From NCBI RefSeq assembly GCF_000321005.1, contig NZ_HE578907.1:1074952-1107702 (forward strand): a DNA stretch of 32,751 nt. The letters are read 5' to 3'. The translations under genes were made by a program, and so were the position numbers. This document shows positions 1 through 10,065 of this stretch, in pieces (positions within the stretch are counted from its first letter, which is position 1; every line of letters starts with the position of its first letter). This DNA is from Anaerococcus senegalensis JC48 (lineage in GTDB: Bacteria; Bacillota; Clostridia; Tissierellales; Peptoniphilaceae). The notes under the pieces were generated by a model, which had not been told where the DNA came from, searched no databases, and saw only the letters and a list, made by a program, of their open reading frames with translations.

Positions 1-137
1 TAGATGTGGTGATCTTGGAATACTTCTTGTTTTTCACCTGCTACGTAGTTTCCTTTTGAAGCTGGTTCTCCATTTTCTGAGTCGTATTTTACGCCTAGTT
101 CTTTGGATATGTTTCGTCTTTTGTTCCTTCTTTTACT
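1..137 (-). pseudogene. continuation of the surface adhesin beyond an internal stop
   Basis: On the minus strand the adhesin frame hits TAA at 138-140. In the next frame over, about 18 residues (TITEDGKVKEGTKDETYPK) read as a sensible continuation. From about 104 leftward the original frame becomes sensible again (ELGVKYDSENGEPASKGN..., then FQDHHI), repeating the QEHHIYITKD module seen just upstream. Two opposite small indels, near 150-158 and near 104-110, would explain this. The protein evidently continues past the left edge of the window, where a cell-wall anchor would be expected. A real compensated mutation, phase variation or assembly error in repeat-rich DNA cannot be told apart here. 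Confidence 0.6.
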
Positions 138-1877
138 TTACCGTCTTCTGTTATTGTTTTCTTCTACGATGTTACCATCTTCATCTTTTGTGATGTAGAT
201 ATGGTGTTCTTGGAAGCTACCTGGTTCTTCTGCTGGTTGTCCAGGATCTAGATCTCCAGTTCCTATTGATGGATGTGATGATTGTGTTAAAGTGCTTGAG
301 TGAGATACTACTGTGCCGTCATCCATTATAACCGGGTTCCCATTAGCCTGATTTATAACTGATGATTTGAAAGATACTCCTTTATCTGTAGCATGTCCTT
401 CTTTTAATGTCGGTTCTGCTAAAACTATATATCTTTTAGCAGGTACACTAGGTCCTTTTCCAGCTAAGTTTATACCAACATCTATTAGAGCGGTTCCATC
501 ATCATTTATAATAACAGGTAGATTTTTTACTTCTGTTGCTTTTGATAAGTCTGGAGAGAAACTATCTCTGAATGCTCCATCATCATTTACTTCATATACT
601 TTAATTTGATTAGGATTAGTAAACTTATAGTTATTAGATTCTAATTTTACATAATTTTTACCATATATTTTTTTATTAGGCTGATTAATATATGTTGTTG
701 TACTAATAGAATTATTATCTTTGTATCTATTTACTGACCTAATAGTTTCAATAATAGGCCTATCTTTTTTATTACCATAATCAAACACCATGTCTCTTGT
801 TATAGTTTCACCGGCTACAGTGATGCTTACAGGTACCTTTTGTTTATTATCAGTAATTGTTTCTCTTACAGGCCATAAAGCTTGTCTGAACTTACCACGT
901 ACATTTTTATAATCGTCCAAGTAGTTTGTGAAAACATATTTTGAAGTATTAGTTTCTCTATCATAGTAAGCTTTTGCGATTAATCTGCCATCAACACCTA
1001 CTATATCTGTGGCGCTTCTTGGCTCATTAATCATTCCTGGAAGTACATATTCACCGTAATCTACTGTAAAATAGTCGCCTTCTTTAACTCCATCATCTGC
1101 AGCGAAGTCTGATGTGAATACAGCATGTCCTGCGCTTGTAACCCATACTTCATTAACGTTTGATCCGCCATCCGCATATTCAAGTTTTCCATTAGTTATA
1201 TGAACCTTATCATGAACATCTACACCTTCTCCTGCTTTTTGTGGAGCTTTTTCTTCTTCAGGAGCCACTTCTAATAAATTAGACTCTTGAATTTTCTTAT
1301 TCAATATTGCATCAACGTCAAGATTAGAATCTTCTGCAAGTGAATTTGCTATATCTTCTTCAATTTTTGCAATTTCGCCATCTGTAAAGTTAGCATTCTT
1401 TAATGCTTGTCTTTGAGAATCTGTTAGTTTGAATGATTCTTTTTCCTCTACAACATCTTCTTTGCTATATACTTGAGTTCCATCAGTAGAAGTTTCTGCT
1501 GAATCTTTTTCATCTACTACTGGAGTTTCTTCTTCAGCAGATATTTCTGAATGAGTTTCTGCTGGAGCTTCTTCCTTTGATTCTACTTCTGGTGTTTCTT
1601 CAACTGTTTCTTCAGCTGGTGTTTCTGTTTCTTTGTTTTCTTCTACTAATTCTTCTTCACTTGTAGTCTCTGGCTCAGCATTTTCTTCAGCTACAACTTG
1701 ATTTTCGCTATCAAGTTCAGCTGCTTCTGCTGAAGATGGTGATACTAAAAGTGCATAACCAAGCATACAAGATACTAATCCTATTGATAGTTTTCTTGTT
1801 GCATATTTTGGCTTTCTTTTAGAACCATTTAACTTTTTCTGTTCAATGATTCTTTTTGCAATGTTATTTTTGTCCAT
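138..1877 (-). CDS. YSIRK-signal cell-wall surface adhesin (MSCRAMM-like), interrupted
   Basis: This is the N-terminal 579 residues of a large secreted wall protein. Residues about 25-40 (YATRKLSIGLVSCMLG) form a YSIRK/GXXS-type signal peptide, with cleavage expected near residues 50-53. A Glu/Thr/Pro-rich, strongly acidic segment (about 54-150) follows, then a short helical stretch rich in DSQ/ALKNANF-like residues (about 150-210). From about 220 to 545 lies a beta-rich region with GDYFTVDYGEYVLPG and FTNPNQIKVYEVND, resembling the Ig-like N2/N3 ligand-binding domains of MSCRAMM adhesins. Residues about 553-573 (FQEHHIYITKDEDGNIVEE) start a repeat seen again at 1-30. The start is fixed by AGGAGG at 1886-1891. 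The frame stops prematurely at 138-140 (see the adjoining fragment). Ligand unknown; the surface-adhesin assignment is strong, the exact fold is inference. Confidence 0.8.
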   Translation of the reverse strand: MDKNNIAKRIIEQKKLNGSKRKPKYATRKLSIGLVSCMLGYALLVSPSSAEAAELDSENQVVAEENAEPETTSEEELVEENKETETPAEETVEETPEVESKEEAPAETHSEISAEEETPVVDEKDSAETSTDGTQVYSKEDVVEEKESFKLTDSQRQALKNANFTDGEIAKIEEDIANSLAEDSNLDVDAILNKKIQESNLLEVAPEEEKAPQKAGEGVDVHDKVHITNGKLEYADGGSNVNEVWVTSAGHAVFTSDFAADDGVKEGDYFTVDYGEYVLPGMINEPRSATDIVGVDGRLIAKAYYDRETNTSKYVFTNYLDDYKNVRGKFRQALWPVRETITDNKQKVPVSITVAGETITRDMVFDYGNKKDRPIIETIRSVNRYKDNNSISTTTYINQPNKKIYGKNYVKLESNNYKFTNPNQIKVYEVNDDGAFRDSFSPDLSKATEVKNLPVIINDDGTALIDVGINLAGKGPSVPAKRYIVLAEPTLKEGHATDKGVSFKSSVINQANGNPVIMDDGTVVSHSSTLTQSSHPSIGTGDLDPGQPAEEPGSFQEHHIYITKDEDGNIVEENNNRRR

Positions 1878-1892
1878 TGAATTTTCCTCCTT

Positions 1893-2337
1893 AGATATAT
1901 TAGATATATTTTTAAAAATATATCTGATTACCTTTTCATTCCATTAAAAAATCAAGTTTTTACAAAGTTTGATAAACCTTAAATATAACTATCAATTTAC
2001 ATTTATATTTTATCATTTATATTGATTTTTTCAATATAAATAACCTAGATAGTTACATTATTTTTATATATATATATTTGAATTTAAGAAAATAATGAAT
2101 ATATCTAAAATTACTTTATCATTTCATTGTACATATTTACAAATTTATTTTATAACTAACTTAAATAATTTATTTTAATAATTAAAATACAAAATATTTA
2201 CATAATCTAAAAAAATAAAAATTTATTCATATTTTTCAAAATCTTTATAATTATTTATATAAATAAAAAAATATACTAAAAAACAATGAACTTTGTAGAA
2301 ATTTTATATTCTAATTTTCCTTTAATATCTCTCACAA
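1893..2337. other. AT-rich intergenic region upstream of the adhesin
   Basis: No gene is visible. The stretch is almost pure A/T and must hold the adhesin promoter on the minus strand, but several AT boxes are equally good and I do not pick one. A perfect 22-nt A/T palindrome lies at 1903-1924, about 11 nt upstream of the adhesin Shine-Dalgarno; it overlaps a short direct repeat (TTAGATATAT, TAGATATATT). Confidence 0.5.
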
Positions 2338-2369
2338 AAAAAGACAAGCACATTTAAGCTTGTCTTTTT
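2338..2369 (-). terminator. intrinsic terminator of uvrA
   Basis: Twelve-base-pair stem: AAAAAGACAAGC at 2338-2349 pairs with its complement at 2358-2369, with an 8-nt loop. Read leftward it ends in a run of T. It lies about 120 nt beyond the uvrA stop codon. The A/T flanks also let it work in the plus direction. Confidence 0.8.
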
Positions 2370-2491
2370 ACATTAATAGAGTCAACCGATTTATCTACTT
2401 TTTATTTTTTAAATTATTTTAAATCTAACTATTAGCATTTCTATTAATTTCTATTTTTTTCTATTTAATAAATCAAATTTAAATTATAATC

Positions 2492-5305
2492 TTAAAGCAT
2501 TTTTTTAAGAAATTGACCTGTGTAGGATTTTTTGCATTTGGCTATTTTTTCTGGAGTTCCTGTTACTAGAAGTTCTCCACCACCATCTCCACCTTCTGGT
2601 CCAAGATCTATTATGTGGTCTGCGACTTTTATTACGTCTAGGTTGTGTTCTATTACTACAACTGTATTGTTTTGGTCGACTAATCTGTTTAAAACTTCTA
2701 TTAATTTATGAACGTCTGCCATGTGTAGGCCTGTTGTTGGTTCGTCCAAAATATATAGGGTTTGACCTGTTGATCTTTTTGCAAGTTCGCTTGCAAGTTT
2801 TACTCTTTGGGCTTCTCCTCCGGAAAGTTCTGTTGATGGTTGACCGATTTTTATATAGCCTAGTCCAACGTCATAGAGTGTTTGTAATTTTCTTACTATT
2901 GATGGGTGATTTTCAAAAAATTTGAGGGCTTCTTCTACTGTCATGTCCAAAACTTCTGAAATATTTTTTCCCTTATATTTTACTTCTAGGGTTTCCCTGT
3001 TATATCTTTGTCCGTGACAGACTTCGCAAGGAACGTAGACATCTGGCAAGAACATCATGTCAACTTTTATTGTTCCGTCCCCCTTACAAGCTTCACACCT
3101 TCCTCCTTTTACATTAAAGGAAAATCTTCCCTTGTCAAAGCCTTTCATTTTTGCCTCGGTTGTCATGGCAAAAACGTCTCTGATATTGTCAAATAATTTG
3201 GTGTAGGTTGCAGGATTTGATCTTGGTGTTCTTCCTATTGGGGATTGGTCTATGGAAATTATTTTGTCAATTTGTTCTACGCCTTCAATTGAATCGTGTT
3301 TTCCTGGGTGGGTTTTGGATTTATTTAATTTTTTGGTTATAGCCTTGTACAAAATTTCATTTACTAAGGAAGATTTTCCTGATCCTGATACTCCTGTTAC
3401 TGCAGTAAAGGTTGATAAAGGAAATTTTACATCTATTCCCTTCAAGTTATTTTGTCTGGCGTTTTTTACTTCTATATATTTATCCCAATCTCTTCTTTCT
3501 TTTGGTACTGGAATTTTTTCTTTTCCTGAAAGATAGGCTCCTGTGATTGATTTTTTGCATTTTTTTATATCAGAAAGAGATCCTTTTGCTACAATTTCTC
3601 CTCCGTGAACTCCTGCTTTTGGGCCAATATCTACAAGAAAATCTGCAGCTTTCATTGTATCTTCGTCATGTTCTACTATTATTAGGGTATTTCCAATATC
3701 TGTTAAATTTCTTAATGATTTTATTAATTTGTCATTATCTCTTTGGTGAAGGCCTATTGATGGTTCATCTAATACATAACAAACTCCAACAAGACCCGAT
3801 CCAATTTGGGTTGCAAGTCTTATTCTTTGGCTTTCTCCACCAGAAAGTGTTGAGGCTGACCTTGAAAGTGAAAGATAACCAAGGCCTACGTCTTGCAAAA
3901 ATTTAACCCTTGCCTTTATTTCTTTTATTATCAATTCAGCAATTTTTTCTTTCATTGGTGAAAGTTTTAAATTATCAAAAAATTCTATAGTTTTATCGAC
4001 AGACATATTTGCAATTTCTGAAATTGATTTGCCGTCGACTTTTATGGCAAGAATTTCATCTTTTAGTCTATGACCATGACAGCTTTTACATTCTTCCTCG
4101 CTCATAAAGCCTCTCATCCTTTTCTTTTGAGCATCAGAATTTGTTCTTTCATACCTGTCTGATAAATTTTTAATTGCTCCTTCAAAATGACCAGTGTATT
4201 TTTTTCTTCCAGAAAAATGACTGTCAAAGGTGAAGGAAACTTCTTTTTTTGTTCCGTACAAAATTTCATCAATCATTTTTTTTGGAGCATTTTTTATTGG
4301 CTCATCAAGGGAAAATTTATGATTTTTGGCAATGGCTTTAATCATTTCGTTATAATATGTTCCTTTGCCACTTGTGGCGTATGGGTCGATTGCTCCTTCA
4401 TTTATGGAAAGATTTTTGTCAGGAATTACAAGGTCTGGATCAATTTGCAAATGAAATCCTAATCCGTTACATTCAGGACACATGCCTTGGGGAGCGTTGA
4501 AGGAGAACATATTAGGTGTAATTTCTGGAAGGGAAACGTGGCCGTCTGGACAGGCAAGTTTTGATGAAAGAATAAAATCTTTTCCATCTATTACATTTAT
4601 TTCTACAAGTCCATCTGTTAGCTCTAGGGCAGTTTCCAAGGAATCCGCAAGTCTTGATTCAATCCCATCTTTTATTACAATCCTATCGACAATTATTGAT
4701 ATATCGTGTTTTTTGGTTTTTGAAAGTTCAATATCTTCTTCTATATCGTATCTTTCCCCGTCAATCATAACTCTTACATATCCCATTTTTTGGATATTTT
4801 GAAGTTTCTTTTTATGTTGTCCTTTTTTTTCTCTTACTACTGGGGCAAGGATTTGAATTCTTGTTTTATTTTCAAGTTTTAAAATCCTATCTACCATTTG
4901 GTCAATTGATTGAGCCTCAATTTTTTTGCCACAAACTGGACAATAGGCATCTCCAATTCTTGCAAACAAAAGCCTATAATAATCATAAATTTCTGTTACT
5001 GTAGCAACTGTTGATCTTGGGTTTCTATTTGTAGTTTTTTGGTCGATTGAAATTGATGGAGAAAGTCCTTCTATTGTATCGACATCAGCCTTATCCAAAT
5101 TTCCCAAAAATTGTCTGGCATAAGATGATAGACTTTCTACATATCTTCTTTGTCCTTCGGCATAAATTGTATCAAAGGCCAAGGTAGACTTTCCAGATCC
5201 AGAAAGCCCAGTAAATACAATCATTTTATCTCGGGGAAGGGTCAGATCAACATTTTTTAGATTGTTAGTTCTTGCCCCCTTTATTACTATTTTATTTTCA
5301 CTCAT
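2492..5305 (-). CDS. uvrA: UvrABC excinuclease subunit A
   Basis: DNA-damage recognition ATPase of nucleotide excision repair; it loads UvrB on lesions. At 937 aa it is full length for the family. It has two ABC modules: first Walker A GLSGSGKS at residues 33-40, followed by the UvrA-specific [19 protein letters not shown]; second Walker [10 protein letters not shown] near residue 630. Signature motifs [12 protein letters not shown] and [12 protein letters not shown] mark the two halves. The C-terminal zinc module is CEAC...CEVC. The N-terminal zinc module reads CPDGH...CPEC, with His in place of one Cys. Start ATG is preceded by GGAGG at about 5311-5315. It lies downstream of uvrB on the same strand, but a 214-bp structured repeat sits between them, so co-transcription is uncertain. 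The product goes to the cytoplasm/nucleoid. Confidence 0.97.
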   Translation of the reverse strand: MSENKIVIKGARTNNLKNVDLTLPRDKMIVFTGLSGSGKSTLAFDTIYAEGQRRYVESLSSYARQFLGNLDKADVDTIEGLSPSISIDQKTTNRNPRSTVATVTEIYDYYRLLFARIGDAYCPVCGKKIEAQSIDQMVDRILKLENKTRIQILAPVVREKKGQHKKKLQNIQKMGYVRVMIDGERYDIEEDIELSKTKKHDISIIVDRIVIKDGIESRLADSLETALELTDGLVEINVIDGKDFILSSKLACPDGHVSLPEITPNMFSFNAPQGMCPECNGLGFHLQIDPDLVIPDKNLSINEGAIDPYATSGKGTYYNEMIKAIAKNHKFSLDEPIKNAPKKMIDEILYGTKKEVSFTFDSHFSGRKKYTGHFEGAIKNLSDRYERTNSDAQKKRMRGFMSEEECKSCHGHRLKDEILAIKVDGKSISEIANMSVDKTIEFFDNLKLSPMKEKIAELIIKEIKARVKFLQDVGLGYLSLSRSASTLSGGESQRIRLATQIGSGLVGVCYVLDEPSIGLHQRDNDKLIKSLRNLTDIGNTLIIVEHDEDTMKAADFLVDIGPKAGVHGGEIVAKGSLSDIKKCKKSITGAYLSGKEKIPVPKERRDWDKYIEVKNARQNNLKGIDVKFPLSTFTAVTGVSGSGKSSLVNEILYKAITKKLNKSKTHPGKHDSIEGVEQIDKIISIDQSPIGRTPRSNPATYTKLFDNIRDVFAMTTEAKMKGFDKGRFSFNVKGGRCEACKGDGTIKVDMMFLPDVYVPCEVCHGQRYNRETLEVKYKGKNISEVLDMTVEEALKFFENHPSIVRKLQTLYDVGLGYIKIGQPSTELSGGEAQRVKLASELAKRSTGQTLYILDEPTTGLHMADVHKLIEVLNRLVDQNNTVVVIEHNLDVIKVADHIIDLGPEGGDGGGELLVTGTPEKIAKCKKSYTGQFLKKML

Positions 5306-5404
5306 TTATACCTCCGCAAATTCTCTTTTTAGTTTTTTATTATATTAATTTGATTTAGTTTGGATTTTTTTAAAAAAAGTAAATTAAAAGATAAGCTTAA
5401 CTCA

Positions 5405-5618
5405 AGAGATCTCTCCATGCGTTCGTTTCACTCACACTAAAACACGTTTGCTTTGCAAATTTTTCCGTGCTTATGAAAACTCATTTGCTTTGCAAATTTT
5501 TCCGTGCTACCGCACTAGTTTTCAGGATTTATAACCGAAATCAACGGTTATAAATCTGCACTAAATTTTAGGGATAAATATGCCAAATCAAGGCATATTT
5601 ATCTAGTCGAGATGGGTT
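5405..5618 (+). repeat. family-1 structured dispersed repeat, long copy
   Basis: The element is bounded by the palindrome AGAGATCTCT (5405-5414) and the end CGAGATGGGTT (5608-5618). It is the longest of three full copies in the window (others 14691-14817, 26032-26154). The segment TTTGCTTTGCAAATTTTTCC occurs twice (from 5447 and 5484). Two 12-bp perfect hairpins (5526-5556 and 5573-5603) have entirely different stems, yet both have the loop AAATCAA. A further small hairpin GTGC-TACC-GCAC lies at 5504-5515. No reading frame is evident. It fills most of the 400-bp gap between uvrB and uvrA. Confidence 0.85.
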
Positions 5619-5704
5619 AAAGCTTGTTGTTTCTATCATAAAAATATTACTTTATTTCTACTTTTTTATTTTGGAATAAAATACTTTTTAAATTTCTTTG
5701 AATT

Positions 5705-7684
5705 TTATACGCCTGCAAATTCTCTTTTCATTTTTGCTATTTGATCTCTTAGTGAAGCTGCTTTTTCAAAATCCAATTCTTCTGCTGCAGCATACATTTC
5801 TGTTTCTAAATTTATAATAATATTTTCAATTTGTTCTTGTGAAAATTCTTCTTTAACTTCTTCAATTTCTTTTGTAGCTTTTGTTACTTGAATAATTTCA
5901 AAAATATTTTTCTTTATTGTTGTTGGAGTAATTCCATGTTTTTTGTTAAATTCTGTTTGGATTTTTCTTCTTCTTTCGGTCTCATCAATGGCTTTTTTCA
6001 TTGATCTTGTAATTTTATCTGCATACATTATTACATGACCTTCTGAGTTTCTAGCTGCCCTTCCTATGGTTTGGATAAGGGAAGTTTCGCTTCTTAAAAA
6101 TCCTTCTTTGTCTGCATCCAAAATTGTAATCAAGGAAACTTCAGGTAAATCTAGTCCTTCACGAAGAAGATTTATTCCTACCAAAACATCAAATTTTCCA
6201 AGTCTTAAATCTCTAATTATTTCACTTCGCTCTATTGTTTTTATATCCGAATGGAGGTATTTTACTTTTATTCCATTTTCCGATAAATAATCGGTCAAGT
6301 CTTCTGCCATTCTTTTTGTAAGAGTTGTAACAAGAACTCTTTCCTTTTTCTCAATCGTTTGATGAATATTTTCTATTAGATCATCAATTTGATTTTCTAC
6401 TGGCTTAACGTCAATTAATGGATCTAAAAGTCCTGTAGGTCTTATGATTTGTTCAACAACTTTTCCACCGGTTTTTTCCATCTCATATGGGCCTGGAGTT
6501 GCTGAAACATAGATTGTTTGATTTATTAATTTTTCAAATTCCGGAAATTTTAAGGGTCTGTTATCAAGAGCTGAAGGTAGTCTAAAGCCAAAATCAACAA
6601 GATTTTGCTTTCTTGACCTATCTCCTTCATACATTCCTCCAACTTGTGGAATTGATACATGAGATTCGTCAACAAAAAGTACAAAATCATCTGGAAAATA
6701 ATCTATTAGTGTGTAAGGTCTTGAGCCAGGCTCTCTTTGGGATAAATGTCTTGAATAATTTTCTATTCCTGAACAAAAGCCAATTTCTTCTAACATTTCT
6801 ATATCATAATTTGTCCTTTGTTCAAGCCTTTGAGCTTCTACTAATTTATTTTCATTTTCAAGTTCAGCTAGTCTTTCTTTTAATTCTTCTTTAATTGTAC
6901 TAATTGCTGCAGCTGCTTTTTCTGCACTTGTTGCATAGTGACTTGCAGGATAAATATATCCGTGGGAGATGTGGCTTATGACTTTTCCTGTCAAGGAATC
7001 AAATTCTGAAATTCTATCAATTTCATCTCCAAAAAATTCCACCCTGATTGCTTTTTCTTCATTTCCTGCTGGAAAAATATCTAAAACATCTCCTCTTTTT
7101 CTAAAAGTTCCACGAGAAAAATCAAAATCATTTCTTACAAATTGTCTTTCAATTAATTCTTTCATGACTTCTTCTGGAGAAATTTCTTGGCCTGGTCTTA
7201 ATGATAAAACTAATTTTCTATATTCCTCTGGATCTCCCAAGCCATAAATACAAGAAACACTTGCAACAATTATTACATCGCGTCTTTCAAAAAGACTCAT
7301 TGTTGCTGAGTGTCTTAATTTATCAATTTCATCATTTATTGATGAATCTTTTGCAATATAGGTATCAGTTGCAGCAACATAAGCTTCTGGTTGGTAATAA
7401 TCATAATATGAAACAAAATATTCAACGGCATTATCTGGGAAAAATTCCTTGAATTCTGTAAATAATTGGTAGGCTAGTGTTTTGTTATGAGCAAGAACAA
7501 GAGTTGGTCTTTGGATATCTTGTATTATATTTGCCATAGTAAAAGTTTTACCAGATCCTGTAACTCCTTGGAGAATTTGATGGTGTTTTCCTTCTTTTAT
7601 ACCATCTGCAAGTTTTTTGATTGCCTCTGGTTGATCTCCTTTTGGAGTGTAGTCTGATTTTATAGTAAATTTATTTTCATTCAT
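5705..7684 (-). CDS. uvrB: UvrABC excinuclease subunit B
   Basis: Helicase-like damage-verification subunit of nucleotide excision repair. At 659 aa it is normal length. Motifs in order: Walker A GVTGSGKT near residue 41, the beta-hairpin region [13 protein letters not shown] near residue 90, Walker B-like FVDESHV near 338, helicase motif IGRAARN near 540, and the C-terminal UVR domain ([13 protein letters not shown]) that contacts UvrC. The start ATG follows AGGAAG. It is oriented toward uvrA. UvrC is not in the window. No terminator is obvious directly after the stop; the structured repeat at 5405-5618 is the first hairpin-rich sequence met by readthrough. Confidence 0.97.
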   Translation of the reverse strand: MNENKFTIKSDYTPKGDQPEAIKKLADGIKEGKHHQILQGVTGSGKTFTMANIIQDIQRPTLVLAHNKTLAYQLFTEFKEFFPDNAVEYFVSYYDYYQPEAYVAATDTYIAKDSSINDEIDKLRHSATMSLFERRDVIIVASVSCIYGLGDPEEYRKLVLSLRPGQEISPEEVMKELIERQFVRNDFDFSRGTFRKRGDVLDIFPAGNEEKAIRVEFFGDEIDRISEFDSLTGKVISHISHGYIYPASHYATSAEKAAAAISTIKEELKERLAELENENKLVEAQRLEQRTNYDIEMLEEIGFCSGIENYSRHLSQREPGSRPYTLIDYFPDDFVLFVDESHVSIPQVGGMYEGDRSRKQNLVDFGFRLPSALDNRPLKFPEFEKLINQTIYVSATPGPYEMEKTGGKVVEQIIRPTGLLDPLIDVKPVENQIDDLIENIHQTIEKKERVLVTTLTKRMAEDLTDYLSENGIKVKYLHSDIKTIERSEIIRDLRLGKFDVLVGINLLREGLDLPEVSLITILDADKEGFLRSETSLIQTIGRAARNSEGHVIMYADKITRSMKKAIDETERRRKIQTEFNKKHGITPTTIKKNIFEIIQVTKATKEIEEVKEEFSQEQIENIIINLETEMYAAAEELDFEKAASLRDQIAKMKREFAGV

Positions 7685-7810
7685 TTTACACTTCCTTTAT
7701 GTAAATTTATCTTTAAATTTCTAATAATTTATATCTGTTTTCGTCTTTTCCAATATACACTTTCACTTTCTAAATTCAACTTATTTACTAGGGATTAAAA
7801 GCCTTATTTC

Positions 7811-7839
7811 TTGCTACAAATCTCCCTTTCTGCTATAAT
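7811..7839 (+). promoter_or_regulatory. promoter of the metal-sensor/ATPase operon
   Basis: TTGCTA at 7811-7816, a 17-nt spacer, then TATAAT at 7834-7839 with an upstream TGC (extended -10). Transcription would begin about 7846, roughly 23 nt before the ATG at 7869. No clear dyad operator for the repressor was seen. Confidence 0.65.
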
Positions 7840-7868
7840 TTTTTGTGAATGAAATTAAAGGAGGGAGT

Positions 7869-8177
7869 ATGGAAAAATCATTTGAAAATGTTTCGAATAA
7901 TGATTTATTTGATTTGGCAGATTTATTTAAAGTTTTTTCTGATTCTACAAGAATTAGAATTTTATTTTCTTTGTTTGAAAATGAAAAAAATGTAAATACA
8001 ATTTCAAAGGAATTAGGCTTAAGCCAATCTGCAATAAGCCGCCAACTAAGATATTTAAAAGATTCAAATTTGGTGAAAAGTAGAAGAAATGGTCAATCAA
8101 TTTTTTATGCTCTTTCTGATAGCCACGTTAAATTTATTATTAAACTTGGTTTGGAACATTTGCATGAAGATAATTAA
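7869..8177 (+). CDS. ArsR/SmtB-family metal-responsive repressor (CzrA-like)
   Basis: 102-aa winged-helix DNA-binding protein expected to bind its own promoter and release on metal binding. The recognition helix region is LGLSQSAISRQLRYLK (about residues 43-58), followed by a wing (SRRNGQSIFYAL). The C-terminal helix has D84-x-H86 and H97-x-x-E100. This is exactly the spacing of the alpha-5 zinc site of SmtB and CzrA, so Zn(II) or Co(II) is the likely signal (inference). The N-terminal cysteine site of CadC/ArsR types is absent. ATG at 7869 is chosen over an in-frame GTG at 7845 because GGAGGG sits 5 nt upstream. It is directly followed by the ATPase gene and presumably regulates it. Confidence 0.88.
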   Translation: MEKSFENVSNNDLFDLADLFKVFSDSTRIRILFSLFENEKNVNTISKELGLSQSAISRQLRYLKDSNLVKSRRNGQSIFYALSDSHVKFIIKLGLEHLHEDN

Positions 8178-8217
8178 TTTTGATTAATTTCAAAATTTTA
8201 TGAGAGGATAGATTTTT

Positions 8218-10065
8218 ATGGAATTATTTAAAAATATTAAAAAGGATAGAAAAAAAGATTTTTTTAAGCTTACTTTTTTTGCTATATTGATTTTTTTTAC
8301 TACTTATTTAGAAAAAATTTATGGTAATAGCTACTTTATTTTTACAGCCTTTCTTTTAATTTATATTTTTTTGATTGAAAATATATTTTTAGATGCGATT
8401 TATGCACTTTCAAAAAAAAATATTACTGATGAAAATTTTCTAATTAGTATTGCTAGTTTTGCTGCATTTATTATGGGACATTTTTCTCAAGCTTGTATAA
8501 TAATTTTTCTTTACAACTTGGGTCAAATTTTTATTAATCTTTCTAATGATAGAATAAATTCAAATATCAAAGAGATTATTGACATCGTTCCAAAAAAGGT
8601 AAACAAACTAAATGCAGATGGATCTTTAGCTCAAATTGATATAAGAAAAATTAAAGTCGGTGATATAATCCTTGCTAAAGATGGAGAAAAAATTGCCGTT
8701 GATGGTATAGTTCTTGATGGAGAAGGGCTTTTGGATACTTCTTTTTTGACAGGCAAAGCAATGCCTGAAGAGGTTAGAAAAAATAGCAAGATTTTGTCAT
8801 CTTCTGTTTTAAAAACTGGAATTATAAAATATAGAGCAGAAAGTATTTTTGATGAGTCTATTGCTCGTAAAGTTATTGATATAATTAAAGATTCATTTAA
8901 GAAAAAATCTGATAGTGAAAAACTAATAAGTAAATTTATAAAAATTTTTACACCTTTTTTTGTAGCTATAGCTATTTTTCTTGCTCTAGTACCTCCAATT
9001 TTGGGAGGAAATTTCTGGAGATTTTTACAAAAATCTGTAAGTTTTTTAATTATATCTATGAATATTTCTCTTATAATAAGCCTTCATTTAACTTATATAT
9101 CAGGGCTAATACTTTGTAGAAAAAATAAGATTATTGTTAAACAATCAAAATATCTTGAAAATTTGATTGATTGTGATTATTTTTATACTGATAAAACGGG
9201 GACTTTGACTTATGGGAATTTTGAAATAAAAGATATTATTTACTACTCTGAATATAAGAAAAATTTGATCTTAGATTATTTATATAATTTATCAAAATTA
9301 TCCAATCATCCAATAGCAAAAGCTATTGTGGAAAATCTAAGAAGAAGGGACAATCCTTCATATTTTATAGCTAGTGAAAATCTAAATGGACTTGGTGTTT
9401 GGGCAAAAACTTATGAAAACGAAGAAATAAAAATTGGTTCAAAAGATTTTGTAAATATTGATGAAAATTCCAAAGATAAGGCTGTTTATATGACTATAAA
9501 CAATATTTTGGTTTGTAAGATAATTTTGGAAGATAAAATTAAAGATGATACAAAAGAAAGCATAGAATTTTTGAAAAATCAATTTTTAGATATTGCTGTT
9601 TTATCTGGAGATAGTGAGGTTAATGTAGAAAATCTTGCCAAAGATCTTTCCATTTCTTATGCAGCAGAACTTAAATCTGATGATAAATTTGAAATAATAA
9701 AAAATGAGCAAAAAAATGGTCATAAGCTTATTTTTGTAGGTGATGGAGATAATGATAGTCAAATTTTGAAAAAGGCAAATCTTGGAATAAGTATGGGCCA
9801 AGTTGGGTCTAACCTTTCTCTTGAAGCATCTGATATCCTTATCTCTGATAAATCTTATTCTAAATTAAAAGATTTAATAAATATCGCAAAAATTGTAGAT
9901 AAAACTGCTAAGAAAAATCTTATTTTTATAATATTTGCAAAAATTCTTATGATAATTTTAGCTCTTTTAGGCTTTGGATCTATGTGGCTTATGAGTCTTA
10001 TAGAAGTTAGTATTTTATTAATTACAATTTTAATTTCTTTAAATATATTAAATAAAAAAATATAG
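8218..10065 (+). CDS. P1B-type ATPase-like protein lacking CPC and TGE motifs
   Basis: 615-aa membrane protein of the heavy-metal P-type ATPase family. Retained: phosphorylation loop D325-KTGTLT, the P1B-specific HP dipeptide (H364-P365) and hinge GDGDND (508-513). Changed: the actuator-domain TGE is T178-G179-K180, so the glutamate that drives dephosphorylation is Lys. The transmembrane CPC metal site aligns to M281-N282-I283. There is no N-terminal heavy-metal-binding (HMA) domain; the protein begins with membrane segments. The frame is intact and about normal length, so it is not simply decaying. It may be a divergent transporter with another substrate, or a non-cycling regulator. It follows the zinc-sensor gene by about 40 nt (likely one operon). 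Start ATG follows GAGAGG. Confidence 0.85.
   Translation: MELFKNIKKDRKKDFFKLTFFAILIFFTTYLEKIYGNSYFIFTAFLLIYIFLIENIFLDAIYALSKKNITDENFLISIASFAAFIMGHFSQACIIIFLYNLGQIFINLSNDRINSNIKEIIDIVPKKVNKLNADGSLAQIDIRKIKVGDIILAKDGEKIAVDGIVLDGEGLLDTSFLTGKAMPEEVRKNSKILSSSVLKTGIIKYRAESIFDESIARKVIDIIKDSFKKKSDSEKLISKFIKIFTPFFVAIAIFLALVPPILGGNFWRFLQKSVSFLIISMNISLIISLHLTYISGLILCRKNKIIVKQSKYLENLIDCDYFYTDKTGTLTYGNFEIKDIIYYSEYKKNLILDYLYNLSKLSNHPIAKAIVENLRRRDNPSYFIASENLNGLGVWAKTYENEEIKIGSKDFVNIDENSKDKAVYMTINNILVCKIILEDKIKDDTKESIEFLKNQFLDIAVLSGDSEVNVENLAKDLSISYAAELKSDDKFEIIKNEQKNGHKLIFVGDGDNDSQILKKANLGISMGQVGSNLSLEASDILISDKSYSKLKDLINIAKIVDKTAKKNLIFIIFAKILMIILALLGFGSMWLMSLIEVSILLITILISLNILNKKI

Noticed and set aside
2492-5305. 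His replacing Cys in the first UvrA zinc module as a possible defect
   Set aside because: CPDGH-type variants are common in Firmicutes UvrA as far as I recall, and the rest of the protein is intact.
5393-5625. AAGCTT on both sides of the 5405-5618 repeat as a target-site duplication
   Set aside because: The two copies are not at equal distance from the element ends, and a 6-nt A/T-rich match is expected by chance.
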